The position numbers and the translations under genes were made by a program. The notes under the pieces were generated by a model, which was given only the letters and a program-made list of their open reading frames with translations, made no database searches and was not told the DNA's origin. From Fertoeibacter niger (GTDB taxonomy: Bacteria; Pseudomonadota; Alphaproteobacteria; Rhodobacterales; Rhodobacteraceae), in assembly GCF_009380135.2 (NCBI RefSeq), contig NZ_WHUT02000007.1, forward strand, positions 1 to 64,000: a stretch of 64,000 nucleotides of DNA, in the 5' to 3' direction. Below, piece after piece: positions 10,643 through 19,742 of the stretch (positions are counted from its first letter, which is position 1; every line of letters begins with the position of its first letter).

Positions 10643-11520
10643 GCACGCCCTTTCAGCATCTTGAACGCATCGGCAAAGGCATCCATCGCAGATGCCGGCA
10701 CGATGATCGTCTGTTTGCCGGCACCCTGGCCCACCGCCGTCAGCGCCTCTACCTGTTTCAGCGCCACCTGGTATTGCGCCGCCTCGATCCCGTTTTCCTT
10801 GATCGCATCGGCGATCACGCCCGTGGCATAGGCCTCGGCATCGGCCAGCACGCGGCGGGCCTTGGCCTCCTGCTCGGCGGCATACAATTGCGCATCGGCG
10901 TTCAGCTCGACCGACCGCTTCGCGCCCTCGGCCTCTGTCACCTGCGCGCGCCGTGCCCGTTCGGCGTTCAGTTGCTGCAACATCGCCGCCCGCGTCGCCT
11001 CATCCAGATTCACATCCAGCAGTTCGGCCCGCGTCACCTCGATGCCCCAGTCATCGACCATGGCGCGCACCTGTTCGCGGATGTTGCTGGTCAGGCCATT
11101 GCGGTTGGACTGCACCTGATCCAGTTCCATCTTGCCGATCTCGCTGCGCACGATCCCCGCCACCGTGGTGGCAATCGCGGCATCCACATCGCGGATGCGG
11201 TAGACGGTCTTTTCCGGCTCGGTGATGCGGTAGAACACCGACGTCTCCACCTTGACCAGCACGTTGTCGGTGGTGATGGCATCCTGCTGCGCCGTGGGCA
11301 ACTGCCGCTCCAGAATCGAGATCTTGTGCGCGATCCGGTCAAGGAAGGGCACGACAAAGTTGATCCCCGGCCCCAGCACCGACCGCAGCCGGCCAAAGCG
11401 TTCGACCACATGCTTTTCCGATTGCGGCACGATGCGCACACCCAGAAAGATGCAGATGATGATGAAGACAGCGATGGCCAAGAACACCGCGTTGCTGCCC
11501 AGAAATTCGGCCGGATCCAT
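10639..11520 (-). CDS. qmcA: SPFH/paraslipin membrane protein QmcA
   Basis: A 293-residue stomatin-like protein anchored by an N-terminal segment (VFLAIAVFIIICIFLGV, about residues 12-28). The SPFH domain follows (VPQSEKHVVERFGR, GPGINFVVPF, DAITTDNVLVKVE, VRSEIGKMELDQV), then an Ala/Glu-rich coiled coil (residues about 190-235). SPFH proteins form large ring-like assemblies that bound membrane microdomains and influence FtsH proteolysis. The downstream NfeD gene is coupled. The pair is divergent from dinB. Confidence 0.93.
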   Translation of the reverse strand: MDPAEFLGSNAVFLAIAVFIIICIFLGVRIVPQSEKHVVERFGRLRSVLGPGINFVVPFLDRIAHKISILERQLPTAQQDAITTDNVLVKVETSVFYRITEPEKTVYRIRDVDAAIATTVAGIVRSEIGKMELDQVQSNRNGLTSNIREQVRAMVDDWGIEVTRAELLDVNLDEATRAAMLQQLNAERARRAQVTEAEGAKRSVELNADAQLYAAEQEAKARRVLADAEAYATGVIADAIKENGIEAAQYQVALKQVEALTAVGQGAGKQTIIVPASAMDAFADAFKMLKGRA

Positions 11521-11669
11521 GGTTTCGCTCCTGCATCGCTTGCGCCCGGATCAGCGGGCTTTCGACGCAATCCTTGCGCTGAACGGCGCGCAACCGCAAG
11601 TGTCCCGCGACATGTCCCGGCACCAAGCGCGCGGTGGACAGCCCCTGCCACGGGGCGCATAATTGCCCC

Positions 11670-12923
11670 ATGCCCGCCCTTTGCCGCGATTGCCTGACAC
11701 CGTTCGATACCGGCGCGCGCTGCCCCGCCTGCCGGTCGCCGCGCGTTGCTGCGCATCCAGAGCTTGATGCCCTGTCCATCGCGCATATGGATTGCGACGC
11801 GTTCTATGCCGCGGTGGAAAAGCGCGATGACCCGGCGCTGCGCGACCGGCCGGTGATCGTGGGCGGTGGCACGCGGGGGGTGGTTTCCACCTGCTGCTAC
11901 ATCGCGCGAGTTTCTGGTGTGCGTTCGGCCATGCCGATGTTTCAGGCGCTGAAACTGTGCCCCGAGGCGGTGGTGGTGAAGCCGCGCTTTGCCGCCTATG
12001 TCGAGGCGTCACGCCAGATCAAGGCCTTGATGGAGGCGCTGACCCCGGCAATCGAGCCCTTGTCGTTGGACGAGGCGTTTCTTGACCTGACCGGCACCGC
12101 GCGCCTGCACGGTGCGCCGCCCGCGCTGCTGCTGGCCCGTCTGGTGCGCCAAATCGAGCATCAGGTGGGTATTTCAGCCTCCATTGGCCTCAGCCACAAC
12201 AAGTTTCTGGCCAAGATCGCGTCAGACCTTGACAAGCCGCGCGGGTTTTCGGTGATCGGGCGGGCCGAAACCGAAGCGTTCCTGCGCAGCAAACCCGTGC
12301 GGATCATCTGGGGCGTGGGCACCGCCACCCAGACCGCGCTGGAACAGGCGGGCATCCGCACGATCACCGATCTGTTGCGCTGGGACAGGGCCGATCTGAC
12401 CGCGCGGTTCGGATCCACTGGCGAGCGGCTGTGGCACCTTGCGCGCGGGCAGGACAACCGCCGCATCTCGCCCGACCACGCGCTGAAATCCATCTCGAAG
12501 GAAACCACCTTCAACGAGGATACGGGCGATGCCAGCCTGCTGGATGGCCATCTGTGGCGGTTGGCCGAACAGGTGGCCGACCGCGCCAAGGCCAAGGATA
12601 TGGCGGGACGCACCGTGACGCTGAAGCTGAAACGCAGCAATTTCGCGCTGGTCAGCCGCCGCCACAGCCTGCCCGAGCCGACCCAGACCGCCGACCGCAT
12701 CTACCGCGAGGCGCGCGCGCTGATGGATGCCTTGCGCGACCCGGGGCCGTTCCGGCTGATCGGGGTGGGGATATCCGACCTCAGCCCGGCGGGCGAGGCC
12801 GACAGGATCGGCGATCTGCTGGACCCGGGGGCGGCGAAACGGTCGGCGGCAGAACGCGCGACAGACCGGATACGCGAGAAGTTCGGCAAGGATGCGATCA
12901 TCAAGGGGCGGGCGTTGCGCTGA
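11670..12923 (+). CDS. dinB: DNA polymerase IV (Y-family) with N-terminal zinc knuckle
   Basis: A 417-residue translesion polymerase. The first 21 residues hold a Cys4 knuckle (CRDC ... CPAC at residues 5, 8, 18 and 21). The Y-family core follows, with catalytic HMDCDAFYAAVE (Asp41, Asp43) and SLDEAFLD, the SIGLSHNKFLAKIASD block, helix-hairpin-helix (IIWGVGTATQ) and a little-finger domain. The C-terminus does not end in an obvious beta-clamp peptide. The extra zinc knuckle is common in alphaproteobacterial DinB and absent from the E. coli protein. I chose the ATG at 11670, which places the knuckle at the N-terminus, although no strong ribosome binding site is visible. Confidence 0.93.
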   Translation: MPALCRDCLTPFDTGARCPACRSPRVAAHPELDALSIAHMDCDAFYAAVEKRDDPALRDRPVIVGGGTRGVVSTCCYIARVSGVRSAMPMFQALKLCPEAVVVKPRFAAYVEASRQIKALMEALTPAIEPLSLDEAFLDLTGTARLHGAPPALLLARLVRQIEHQVGISASIGLSHNKFLAKIASDLDKPRGFSVIGRAETEAFLRSKPVRIIWGVGTATQTALEQAGIRTITDLLRWDRADLTARFGSTGERLWHLARGQDNRRISPDHALKSISKETTFNEDTGDASLLDGHLWRLAEQVADRAKAKDMAGRTVTLKLKRSNFALVSRRHSLPEPTQTADRIYREARALMDALRDPGPFRLIGVGISDLSPAGEADRIGDLLDPGAAKRSAAERATDRIREKFGKDAIIKGRALR

Positions 12924-12985
12924 TCGCCACGGTCGGCTTCGGGGGTTTCACACTCTGTCGCTGACTGGTTCCTGAACTACCGACC

Positions 12986-13016
12986 ACCCCCGCAGGATAC
13001 TTGGGTCAGGAAAGGG
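12986..13016 (+). repeat. Degenerate copy of the CCCCCG-GGATATTT intergenic element
   Basis: CCCCCGCAGGATACTT followed by a TCAGGAAAGG end resembles the half-element found at 37414, 42088 and 45797 (CCCCCGYGGGATATTT ... CTGGAAAG on the minus strand). It lies between the dinB stop and the end of the amidohydrolase gene. There is no second GC hairpin here. Confidence 0.35.
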
Positions 13017-13030
13017 ACAAACCGCTGAAG

Positions 13031-13891
13031 CTACTCTGCCGCCAGCGGCATTGCCCGCCGCCCGATCCGGGTGATCTCGGCCACCACCCCGGTCATCAGC
13101 CGCTGGAAGGCGCGGAAATCGGCGGATGGTTCCACCCTCGCCTCATTCATATACAGCGCGCGGTCAATCTCGACCTGTACCACATGATGCCCGCGTGACG
13201 GGCGGCCATAGGCCTGCGCGATATAGGCGCCGGCGAAGGGGGCGTTGCGCACCACGCGCAGGCCCGCCGCCTGAAACGCCGCCTCGATCTGTTCCACCAC
13301 GTCGCGCCCTGCCGCCGCGCCGAAACGGTCGCCCAGCACCACATCGGGGCGGGGCTGGCCGGGGCGGGCATGCGCCTCGATCGCCTCATGCGGCATCGAA
13401 TGGCAATCGACCAGCACGGCCTGGCCAAAGACCATGTGGCTGTCGTGCATCAGTTCGCGCAGGGCGGCATGATAGGGGTGCCACAGCCGGGCAATCCGCG
13501 CCTCGGCCTCGATCAGGTTCAGCTTGCCGCGGTAGATCGGGCGGCCATTCGCCACCACGCGGGGGATGACGCCTAGGCCCGAGTTCACGCGCGGATTGTG
13601 CGGCGCGCGCGTGATGCCGTCGATCAGCGCGGGGTCAAGCTCATCCGACGCGCGGTTCAGGTCGATATAGGCGCGCGGCGCACGGGCGGCGATCAGTGGC
13701 GCACCGCAGGCCGGGGCAGAGGCAAACAGCTGATCGACAAAGGCATCTTCCGATGACCGGATCTCATGCGCGTCCAGCAGGCTGCGGGCCAGAAAAGCTG
13801 CCGGGTAATCGCGCCCGCTGTGCGGTGACGAAAAGATCACCGGCGTTTCGCGGCGGTGCGGGGCGAACAGGTCATAGGGCGCAGCGGTCAT
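13031..13891 (-). CDS. N-formylglutamate amidohydrolase family protein
   Basis: A 286-residue member of the FGase family: SSPHSGRDYP near the N-terminus, RAPRAYIDLNRASDELDP, LVDCHSMPH and a GHHVVQVEIDRALYM block near the end, carrying the His, Glu and Asp residues expected of this zinc hydrolase fold. Family members hydrolyse N-formylglutamate to glutamate and formate in histidine breakdown, but no hut genes are near, so the substrate here is open. GGAGG precedes the ATG by four bases. It is monocistronic and divergent from the tRNA-Val locus. Confidence 0.85.
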   Translation of the reverse strand: MTAAPYDLFAPHRRETPVIFSSPHSGRDYPAAFLARSLLDAHEIRSSEDAFVDQLFASAPACGAPLIAARAPRAYIDLNRASDELDPALIDGITRAPHNPRVNSGLGVIPRVVANGRPIYRGKLNLIEAEARIARLWHPYHAALRELMHDSHMVFGQAVLVDCHSMPHEAIEAHARPGQPRPDVVLGDRFGAAAGRDVVEQIEAAFQAAGLRVVRNAPFAGAYIAQAYGRPSRGHHVVQVEIDRALYMNEARVEPSADFRAFQRLMTGVVAEITRIGRRAMPLAAE

Positions 13892-13944
13892 CGGGCCTCC
13901 ATCACCCGCAGGTATAGCCGCTTTTTTTAGCGCGCCAAAACCCC

Positions 13945-13973
13945 TTGAACAGGCTGGCGACTCTATTTATAGA
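13945..13973 (+). promoter_or_regulatory. Sigma-70 promoter of tRNA-Val
   Basis: TTGAAC (13945-13950), 17 bases, TATAGA (13968-13973), about 85 bases upstream of the mature tRNA-Val. Confidence 0.6.
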
Positions 13974-14057
13974 CACGGCCAGCCGACGCGGTTCCACCCG
14001 CGTCCTTTTTGTTGGGGCCCGCCCCGATGATACCGGGTGGAAAGGCAAGGCCAGCGT

Positions 14058-14132
14058 GGGCGGTTAGCTCAGCGGTAGAGCACTACGTTGACATCGTAGT
14101 GGTCACTGGTTCGATCCCAGTACCGCCCACCA
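14058..14132 (+). tRNA. tRNA-Val (GAC)
   Basis: A complete cloverleaf: acceptor GGGCGGT pairs with ACCGCCC, D arm GCTC/GAGC, anticodon stem CTACG/CGTAG around loop TTGACAT (anticodon GAC, reading GUC/GUU Val codons), and T arm with TTCGATC. A discriminator A and the CCA end (14130-14132) are encoded in the DNA. Confidence 0.98.
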
Positions 14133-14139
14133 TGTCACC

Positions 14140-14164
14140 GCCCCTTCGGGGGCTTATGTTTTTT
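14140..14164 (+). terminator. Terminator after tRNA-Val
   Basis: GCCCC-TTCG-GGGGC (14140-14153) followed by TTATG and TTTTTT (14159-14164), eight bases after the tRNA. Confidence 0.8.
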
Positions 14165-14199
14165 CAAGGCGCACGCGCGCCGCGAATGGGAGAAAAGAG

Positions 14200-14325
14200 A
14201 TGAAGGTTGCGAACTCGCTCCGCTCGCTCAAGCTGCGCCACCGCGACTGCCAGGTCGTGCGCCGCAAGGGCCGGGTCTATGTGATCAACAAGACCCAGAA
14301 GCGTTACAAGGCCCGTCAGGGCTGA
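14200..14325 (+). CDS. rpmJ: Ribosomal protein bL36 (cysteine-poor, YkgO-like type)
   Basis: A 41-residue large-subunit protein, beginning [14 protein letters not shown] and ending KRYKARQG. It is the zinc-independent paralogue type: only one of the zinc-binding residues remains (RHRDCQ, Cys17), and the protein is longer than the 38-residue Cys3His form. In alphaproteobacteria this type normally serves as the housekeeping bL36. GGGAG lies about seven bases upstream of the ATG. It has its own terminator and sits alone between the tRNA gene and the caspase-like gene. Confidence 0.97.
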   Translation: MKVANSLRSLKLRHRDCQVVRRKGRVYVINKTQKRYKARQG

Positions 14326-14349
14326 GGCGTTTCGGATAGCGTTGAACGG

Positions 14350-14379
14350 GCCGCCGGGGGCAACCTTGGGCGGCTTTTT
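14350..14379 (+). terminator. Terminator after rpmJ
   Basis: GCCGCC (14350-14355) pairs with GGCGGC (14369-14374), followed by TTTTT (14375-14379), 25 bases past the rpmJ stop. Confidence 0.75.
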
Positions 14380-14492
14380 CATGTTCACGCCGAAATTGGC
14401 TTGCTGCCGCTGCGCTTGCCCCTTTCTTGCGGTCGGTCCCGCTGCGCGACGCGAAGAAGGTCGTCAGGCGTGATGGGCGGTGCAGGTGCGCG

Positions 14493-17400
14493 CTATTGCA
14501 ACGGCACCAGCGCCGCAACCGGCACCCAGCCCAGCGCCGCGCCATCCTTGGCCACCCGCGCCCAGCCATCCGCCTCTTCGATCCGGTGGACGCCAAAGAA
14601 CACGCCCGCGTCGATCACCATCACCTGCGCGCCGCCCGGCCCGTCGGCCACCGGAGTGCCACCCGCGACCACATGAGTCAGCGTGGCAGGGAAGCGTTCC
14701 GCCTGCGCGCCACCCAGAACCGCCACGCGGGCACCAAGGGCAAAATCGCTGCCCTTGATCGACATCTGCGGCACCTGCCGGAAACCAAAGGCGGTGCTGG
14801 AAAATTCCGGCACCATCTGGTCGATATAGCCTGCCAGTTCCGTCACTTCGATGGTCGCATTGCCATTGGTATCCCCCGCGTCCAGCGCATCCAGCAAGGC
14901 ATAGGTCAGCACGCCATGGCCCTTGTAGCCCTCCAGCGCCGGGGCATCGTCGGTTGATGCTGACAGGATGGTGCGGCCCATTGCGCGCGTCAGCCGCTCC
15001 ACCGCCGCCGATTGCGCCATGGCGGCATCGACCGACCGGGTATCGGTCAGCGACCCGCTTTCGCAGGTGTCATATATCATCACCGATTTGCGCGCCTTCA
15101 CCCGCGCCGCCCATTCCTGCCAGCGATCCTGATTGATGCCGCCCGTGACAATCGGGTTGTCGCCCACAAAGCGGAAATCCTGCGGGATGAAGTAATACTT
15201 GCCCTCCACCGTCTTGCCATGCCCGGCAAGGAAGAACAGGAACACGTCCTGCGGCTTCACCTGTTCGCCCATGGCGGTAAAGGCCGCGTCCAGATTGGCC
15301 TCTGTCACTTCGGCATCCAGCAATGTCACCACGTTGACGCCGGAAAACAGCCCCTCGCCGGCCTTTTGCAGCGCCGCGGCCAGCGCCTTGGCATCGGCGG
15401 CGGCGTAGTTCAGCTTCAGCCGCCCGTCGGCATAGTCATTCACCCCCACTGACAAGACATGCAGCGTGGGGGGCACGAGGCTGGCCACGCCATCCCATGT
15501 CACGGTCAGCGTCTGCGGGGCCGAGGCCAGCAGGCCGGCGGCGTTGTAGGCGACAATCTCGATCACGTTCTGCCCGGGTTCCAGCGCCACGCGGGTGCGC
15601 ACCACCGGGCCCTCAGGGCTGTCCTCCATCGCTTCGGCGGCGCGGGTCTGCACATCCACCGTCAGGCCGTTCACCCGCCACTCCACGCGGCCCACGCCGC
15701 CGCCCTCGTCCACCAGTTCGGCGCTGACCTCGATCACCTCGTCCACCGCGCGCGCGCCTTCCAGCGGCAGCGAAAACCTGGTGCGCGGCGCAGGCCCGGT
15801 TTGCAGGATCAGGCCCAGGTTCAGGCCCCGCGCCGCCTCGGCCACCAATCCCTCGGGGTCGCCCGCCAGTTTGGCCTGCACCAGATCGGGGCGATACAGC
15901 GCCTGATACACCTGATCCACCGAGAATGCCCGCAGGCCCGATGACACCGACACCAGCCGCGCACCGTTCGCAGATGCGGCAAAAAACCCTTCGGGCGTCA
16001 GCATCAGCCATTCGCCATCGGGCGTGGCCAGAAACTGCACCAGCAATTCGCCCGTCGCCAGATCATAGGCGCGGTGCAGGCCCACGCCCTCGGATTCCAC
16101 GGCCATGCGCCCCTCGGCCAGCGTCACCGCCCCGATTCCCCCGCCCGGCAGCCGTTCCAGCGCCGCGGCATAGGGGCTGACCGGCAGTTCGCCGCCCAGC
16201 GCGATGATCCGGTCCAGCGCCTGCTGGCGTTCGTCGGGCGTCGGTTCGCGGGCGGTCAGGGTGCCCAGATCAATCCGCACCGCCTGCGTATCATCCAGCG
16301 CATCAAACAGCGTCAGGATGTCGCCCTGCGCATCCGACATCTGCTCGCTGCTGATCGAGGTGCCCAGCGGCACCGCGCCGGTCAGTCGCCCTTCGGCCAG
16401 ATCCCAGGCCCAGAGTTTGCTTGCGCCGTCGGACACATAAAACCCGGTCCCCTGCGGCCGGGTGAAATTCGGAAAGCCTTCGACCAGCGGCTCTCCGAAG
16501 GCCCCGGTCATCTTGCCCTGCACCGGGTCATATTCGACGATCGCATAGCCTTCGGCCCCGATCAGCACCAGCCGCCCGGTGCCGGGCACAAAGGCCAGCC
16601 GGTCAACCGAGAACATGTAGCGCGCGATGCCATCGCCCGGGTCTTCGCGGCTGAGGGTCTGGGTAAAGGTCACATCCCCCGTCGCCGTGTCACGGGTTTC
16701 CAGCACTACCGAGAAATCCTCATCCCGCAGCCCGGCATAGGCCAGCGTGCGGCCATCGTCGGAAATGTCGATGCTCAGCAGCATGGTGATGCCCTTGGTC
16801 ACGGTCAGGCTGCGGCGGCCATCTTCGGTCGTGATCTCGATCTGGTTCACCTCGGCGTAGAATCCATCCGGCTGCTGTTCCAGCGCCGAGCGCACCACGG
16901 CCAGCACGCCATCCGGGCCCAGCGCCATGTTGGTCACGGCCCCGTTGTAGGGGCCGCCGCCAAACTCCAGCGGCGGGCCTTCGGGCTGGTCGGCCAGTGG
17001 GGTGCCATCCAGCCCGAACCGGGCCAGACCGCCGCGAATCGTGCCCGCGTCCAGCGCGGCACTGTCACCGGCAAAGCGGATCTTCTGCGCGGGATAGACA
17101 ATCGCGGGCCCGGCCTGCCCGTCGGCCAGCGCCCAGCGGCGGATCAACGCCCCGTCGGTCGTGGCAAGTGATGCACCGTCAGGCGACAGCGCCATGTCCA
17201 GCACCGCGCCTTCATGCGGGCGGATGCGGTGCAGCACGATGCCCGTCTCGGCGTCGATCAGCACCAGATGCCCGGTGGTCGTGCCCGCCGACAGCAGGCC
17301 CGACCCCGGCAGCATCACGGCTTGCGTCACCTCGGGCAGCGCGATCTTGCGGATCAGCCGGTGGCTGGCCATGTCCCACAGCGCCACCTCGCCCAGCGCG

Positions 17401-18599
17401 CCGTTGTTCAGCACCGTCACCATCACCCGCGCATCGGCGCTGATATGCAGCGAATGCATCGAGACGATATCCTGCGCAAAATACCAGTGCGGGGCGGATG
17501 GCACCAGATCATAGCGCGGCGCGCGGCCTTGCAGGCTGGCGGCCAGATCGGCCAGCGGCAGGTTCAGCCGGGTGGCGGGGTCGGTGGCATCGGGTGCGAT
17601 GATGCCCCAAAGGTCGCCCGTTTGCACCGGCACCACCCCGCCGTCATGCCGCCAGAAATCCTGAAACTGCGGGTCGGCGGCGAAGGCCCCGTCCGGCGTG
17701 ATGAAGCCGCGCAATTCGCCCACCTGCACGCCCGCTATGCCATCGGCAAAGCTGTAGGCCTGATCGAACTGCGGCGCGATCTTCCACCGCCCCACGCGGT
17801 CCACATAGCCCCAAAGGCCGCCCGCATCCTGCGCGGGTGCCACGCCTTCGGCAAATTCGCGGGCGGCGGGAAACCGGGGGTCGATCTCATAGCTGCCATA
17901 GGGCCCGGTATAGCCCCACAGGTCGCCGTCGCGCACCGCCGCCAGCCCTTCGGCCATGCGCCGCGCCTCGTCATATTCCGCCACGCCGCCGATCATCACG
18001 CCATATTCGCAGTCGAGAAAGCCCCGCTTGTCGCCCGCCACGGCCACGGCAAAACCCTCGGACGGGCCAAAGATGCGGTCAATGCCCTCGGGCTGGTGCA
18101 GGGCTGGCTCGACTCCCCGGTTTTCCAGCACAGGAATGCCGCCCGCCGTGCCAGTGATGCAGGTGCCCGCATTGCCCGCCAGCGTGTCGATGGCCAAGGG
18201 CACATCCTGCGCCGACCCGTCGCGGTTCAGCGCATACCATTGGCCCTGCCAGCGCACCGGCGTGATTTCGGCGGGCGTGCCGATCGCCTCGAACTCCACG
18301 GGAATCACCACCTGCCCGGCCAGATCAACCGCGCCCCACAACCCGCGCTGCTGCACGGCAAAGCGCCCGTCACCCGCCGCCCCCACCGCCTGAAACGATG
18401 GCGGCACGATCCACTGGCCAGCCGGCCCCATCAGCCCCCAGAGCCCGCCCTGTTGCAGCGGCACCACCCCGCGATGTGCCGAACCGGCATCGTCAAACGC
18501 CGGTTCCACCACCCAGCGAAAGGCATTCTCGGCCTGTGCCATGTGCGGCAACAGGGTTGCCATCAGGGCAAGGGCAGGGCGCAGCGCGCGGAAAGGCAT
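14493..18599 (-). CDS. Exported WG-repeat / beta-propeller / caspase-like protein (1,368 aa)
   Basis: Starting at the ATG at 18599 the protein has a signal peptide (FRALRPALALMATLLPHMAQA, residues 3-23). At least five WG repeats follow between about residues 50 and 335 (LWGLMGPAGQWIVPPSF, LWGAVDLAGQ, LWGYTGPYG, LWGYVDRVG, LWGIIAP). Residues 380-780 form a WD40-like propeller (VALWDM, LIRRWALADG, LWAWDLAEG), and 940-1036 look like an Ig-type strand domain. A peptidase C14 (caspase) domain starts near 1043, with His1127 in FFLAGHGK and Cys1179 in YDTCESGSL, the expected dyad. The C-terminal 60 residues resemble a bacterial SH3 domain. It is probably a periplasmic or surface orthocaspase; substrate and partner are unknown. 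Ribosome binding is weak. It is monocistronic. Confidence 0.88.
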   Translation of the reverse strand: MPFRALRPALALMATLLPHMAQAENAFRWVVEPAFDDAGSAHRGVVPLQQGGLWGLMGPAGQWIVPPSFQAVGAAGDGRFAVQQRGLWGAVDLAGQVVIPVEFEAIGTPAEITPVRWQGQWYALNRDGSAQDVPLAIDTLAGNAGTCITGTAGGIPVLENRGVEPALHQPEGIDRIFGPSEGFAVAVAGDKRGFLDCEYGVMIGGVAEYDEARRMAEGLAAVRDGDLWGYTGPYGSYEIDPRFPAAREFAEGVAPAQDAGGLWGYVDRVGRWKIAPQFDQAYSFADGIAGVQVGELRGFITPDGAFAADPQFQDFWRHDGGVVPVQTGDLWGIIAPDATDPATRLNLPLADLAASLQGRAPRYDLVPSAPHWYFAQDIVSMHSLHISADARVMVTVLNNGALGEVALWDMASHRLIRKIALPEVTQAVMLPGSGLLSAGTTTGHLVLIDAETGIVLHRIRPHEGAVLDMALSPDGASLATTDGALIRRWALADGQAGPAIVYPAQKIRFAGDSAALDAGTIRGGLARFGLDGTPLADQPEGPPLEFGGGPYNGAVTNMALGPDGVLAVVRSALEQQPDGFYAEVNQIEITTEDGRRSLTVTKGITMLLSIDISDDGRTLAYAGLRDEDFSVVLETRDTATGDVTFTQTLSREDPGDGIARYMFSVDRLAFVPGTGRLVLIGAEGYAIVEYDPVQGKMTGAFGEPLVEGFPNFTRPQGTGFYVSDGASKLWAWDLAEGRLTGAVPLGTSISSEQMSDAQGDILTLFDALDDTQAVRIDLGTLTAREPTPDERQQALDRIIALGGELPVSPYAAALERLPGGGIGAVTLAEGRMAVESEGVGLHRAYDLATGELLVQFLATPDGEWLMLTPEGFFAASANGARLVSVSSGLRAFSVDQVYQALYRPDLVQAKLAGDPEGLVAEAARGLNLGLILQTGPAPRTRFSLPLEGARAVDEVIEVSAELVDEGGGVGRVEWRVNGLTVDVQTRAAEAMEDSPEGPVVRTRVALEPGQNVIEIVAYNAAGLLASAPQTLTVTWDGVASLVPPTLHVLSVGVNDYADGRLKLNYAAADAKALAAALQKAGEGLFSGVNVVTLLDAEVTEANLDAAFTAMGEQVKPQDVFLFFLAGHGKTVEGKYYFIPQDFRFVGDNPIVTGGINQDRWQEWAARVKARKSVMIYDTCESGSLTDTRSVDAAMAQSAAVERLTRAMGRTILSASTDDAPALEGYKGHGVLTYALLDALDAGDTNGNATIEVTELAGYIDQMVPEFSSTAFGFRQVPQMSIKGSDFALGARVAVLGGAQAERFPATLTHVVAGGTPVADGPGGAQVMVIDAGVFFGVHRIEEADGWARVAKDGAALGWVPVAALVPLQ

Positions 18600-18769
18600 G
18601 TAAAGCACGGTGTTTCCGTTCGGAAAAAGGCGGTATGAACAGCGACAGTCTGCGCAAAGCCGGGGCGGCGCGCAACTGACAAGCGGCGTCACCCTGCTTG
18701 GCGCGCAAAGCGTCCGGCTTGCGCCGATGCGCGCGCCATCTTACCCATTTGCTGCCAGAGGAGCGCCGC

Positions 18770-19381
18770 ATGCACCCCAACCCTGCCTTCCGCCAGACCG
18801 CAACGGCCGAGGCCATCGCCATGGCCCGCGCCCGCAGTTTCGGCATCCTCAGCGTGAATGGCCCGGATGGCCCGCTGGCCGCGCATATCCCCTTCGATCT
18901 GGCGGCGGATGGCGGTCTTGCTTTGCTGCATCTGGCGCGGTCAAACCCCATTGCCCGCGCCGTCCTGCCCTCGCCCGCCCTGCTGGCGGTATCGGGCCCC
19001 GATGCCTATGTCTCGCCCGACTGGTATGGCGCGGATGATCAGGTGCCAACGTGGAACTACACCGCCGTGCATCTGCGCGGGGTGCTTGAACCGCTTGGGC
19101 CCGAGGCGCTGCTGCCGCATCTTGATGCGGTGTCGGCGCATATGGAGGGGCAACTGGCCCCGAAAGCCCCCTGGACCACCGCCAAGATGACCCAAAGCGC
19201 GATGGAGCGGCTGATGCGCATGATACTTCCGTTCCGGCTGGTGATCCGCGGCATCGACAGCACGGTAAAGCTGAACCAGAACAAGACCCACGCGCAGCGT
19301 GCAGGTGCTGCGGCGGGTATCGCGGCCAGCCCCATCGGGCTGGATGCCGCCGGGATTGCGGCGCTGATGCAGAGGGAATGA
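18770..19381 (+). CDS. FMN-binding split-barrel protein, PaiB family
   Basis: A 203-residue PaiB-like protein: MHPNPAFRQT at the N-terminus, then GILSVNGPDGPLAAHIPFDL, YVSPDWYGADDQVPTWNY and HLRGVLEPLG, matching the FMN-binding negative transcriptional regulator family. In Bacillus PaiB is linked to sporulation and protease repression, but in proteobacteria it is more likely an FMN-binding enzyme or sensor. GAGGAG lies six bases before the ATG at 18770; the longer in-frame start lacks it. It is divergent from the caspase-like gene. Confidence 0.88.
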   Translation: MHPNPAFRQTATAEAIAMARARSFGILSVNGPDGPLAAHIPFDLAADGGLALLHLARSNPIARAVLPSPALLAVSGPDAYVSPDWYGADDQVPTWNYTAVHLRGVLEPLGPEALLPHLDAVSAHMEGQLAPKAPWTTAKMTQSAMERLMRMILPFRLVIRGIDSTVKLNQNKTHAQRAGAAAGIAASPIGLDAAGIAALMQRE

Positions 19382-19436
19382 TTTACAGAACGCCGCTGGC
19401 CCCCTAGAATCACCGCAACCCTGACCGGAGGTTGCC

Positions 19437-19742
19437 ATGCCCCTGCCACTTGCCCCCATCGCCGTTTTCGCCCTGCGCACGGGCGTCGCCGCCGCTGCCG
19501 TCTGGGCGGTGCGCACCGCCTGGGCCGCTCGGCAAACCCCGGGGCGCACCGACCAGCGGGCCGAGGATGCGCTGGATGCGATGGATGAAGGGCTGGCGCT
19601 GCACCGCCCCGCCGACCGCCGCACCGATGACGAAAGCCAGACCAACGCCGCCGCCCGTTTCCGCCGCACGATCCGCTGGGGCAAACGCGGGGTCGAGGTG
19701 GATGCCGCCCTGCTGGGCCGCCTGCGCATCAGGCGCGTCTGA
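19437..19742 (+). CDS. Small hypothetical protein with N-terminal hydrophobic helix
   Basis: A 101-residue protein with a strong GGAGG site. Residues 4-25 form a hydrophobic helix (LAPIAVFALRTGVAAAAVWAV), likely a membrane anchor, followed by a charged region rich in Arg and Asp (residues 30-80) and a basic end (RIRRV). No family recognised. Its stop overlaps the start of the next gene, a GST, by one base (TGATG), so the two are translated together. Confidence 0.7.
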   Translation: MPLPLAPIAVFALRTGVAAAAVWAVRTAWAARQTPGRTDQRAEDALDAMDEGLALHRPADRRTDDESQTNAAARFRRTIRWGKRGVEVDAALLGRLRIRRV

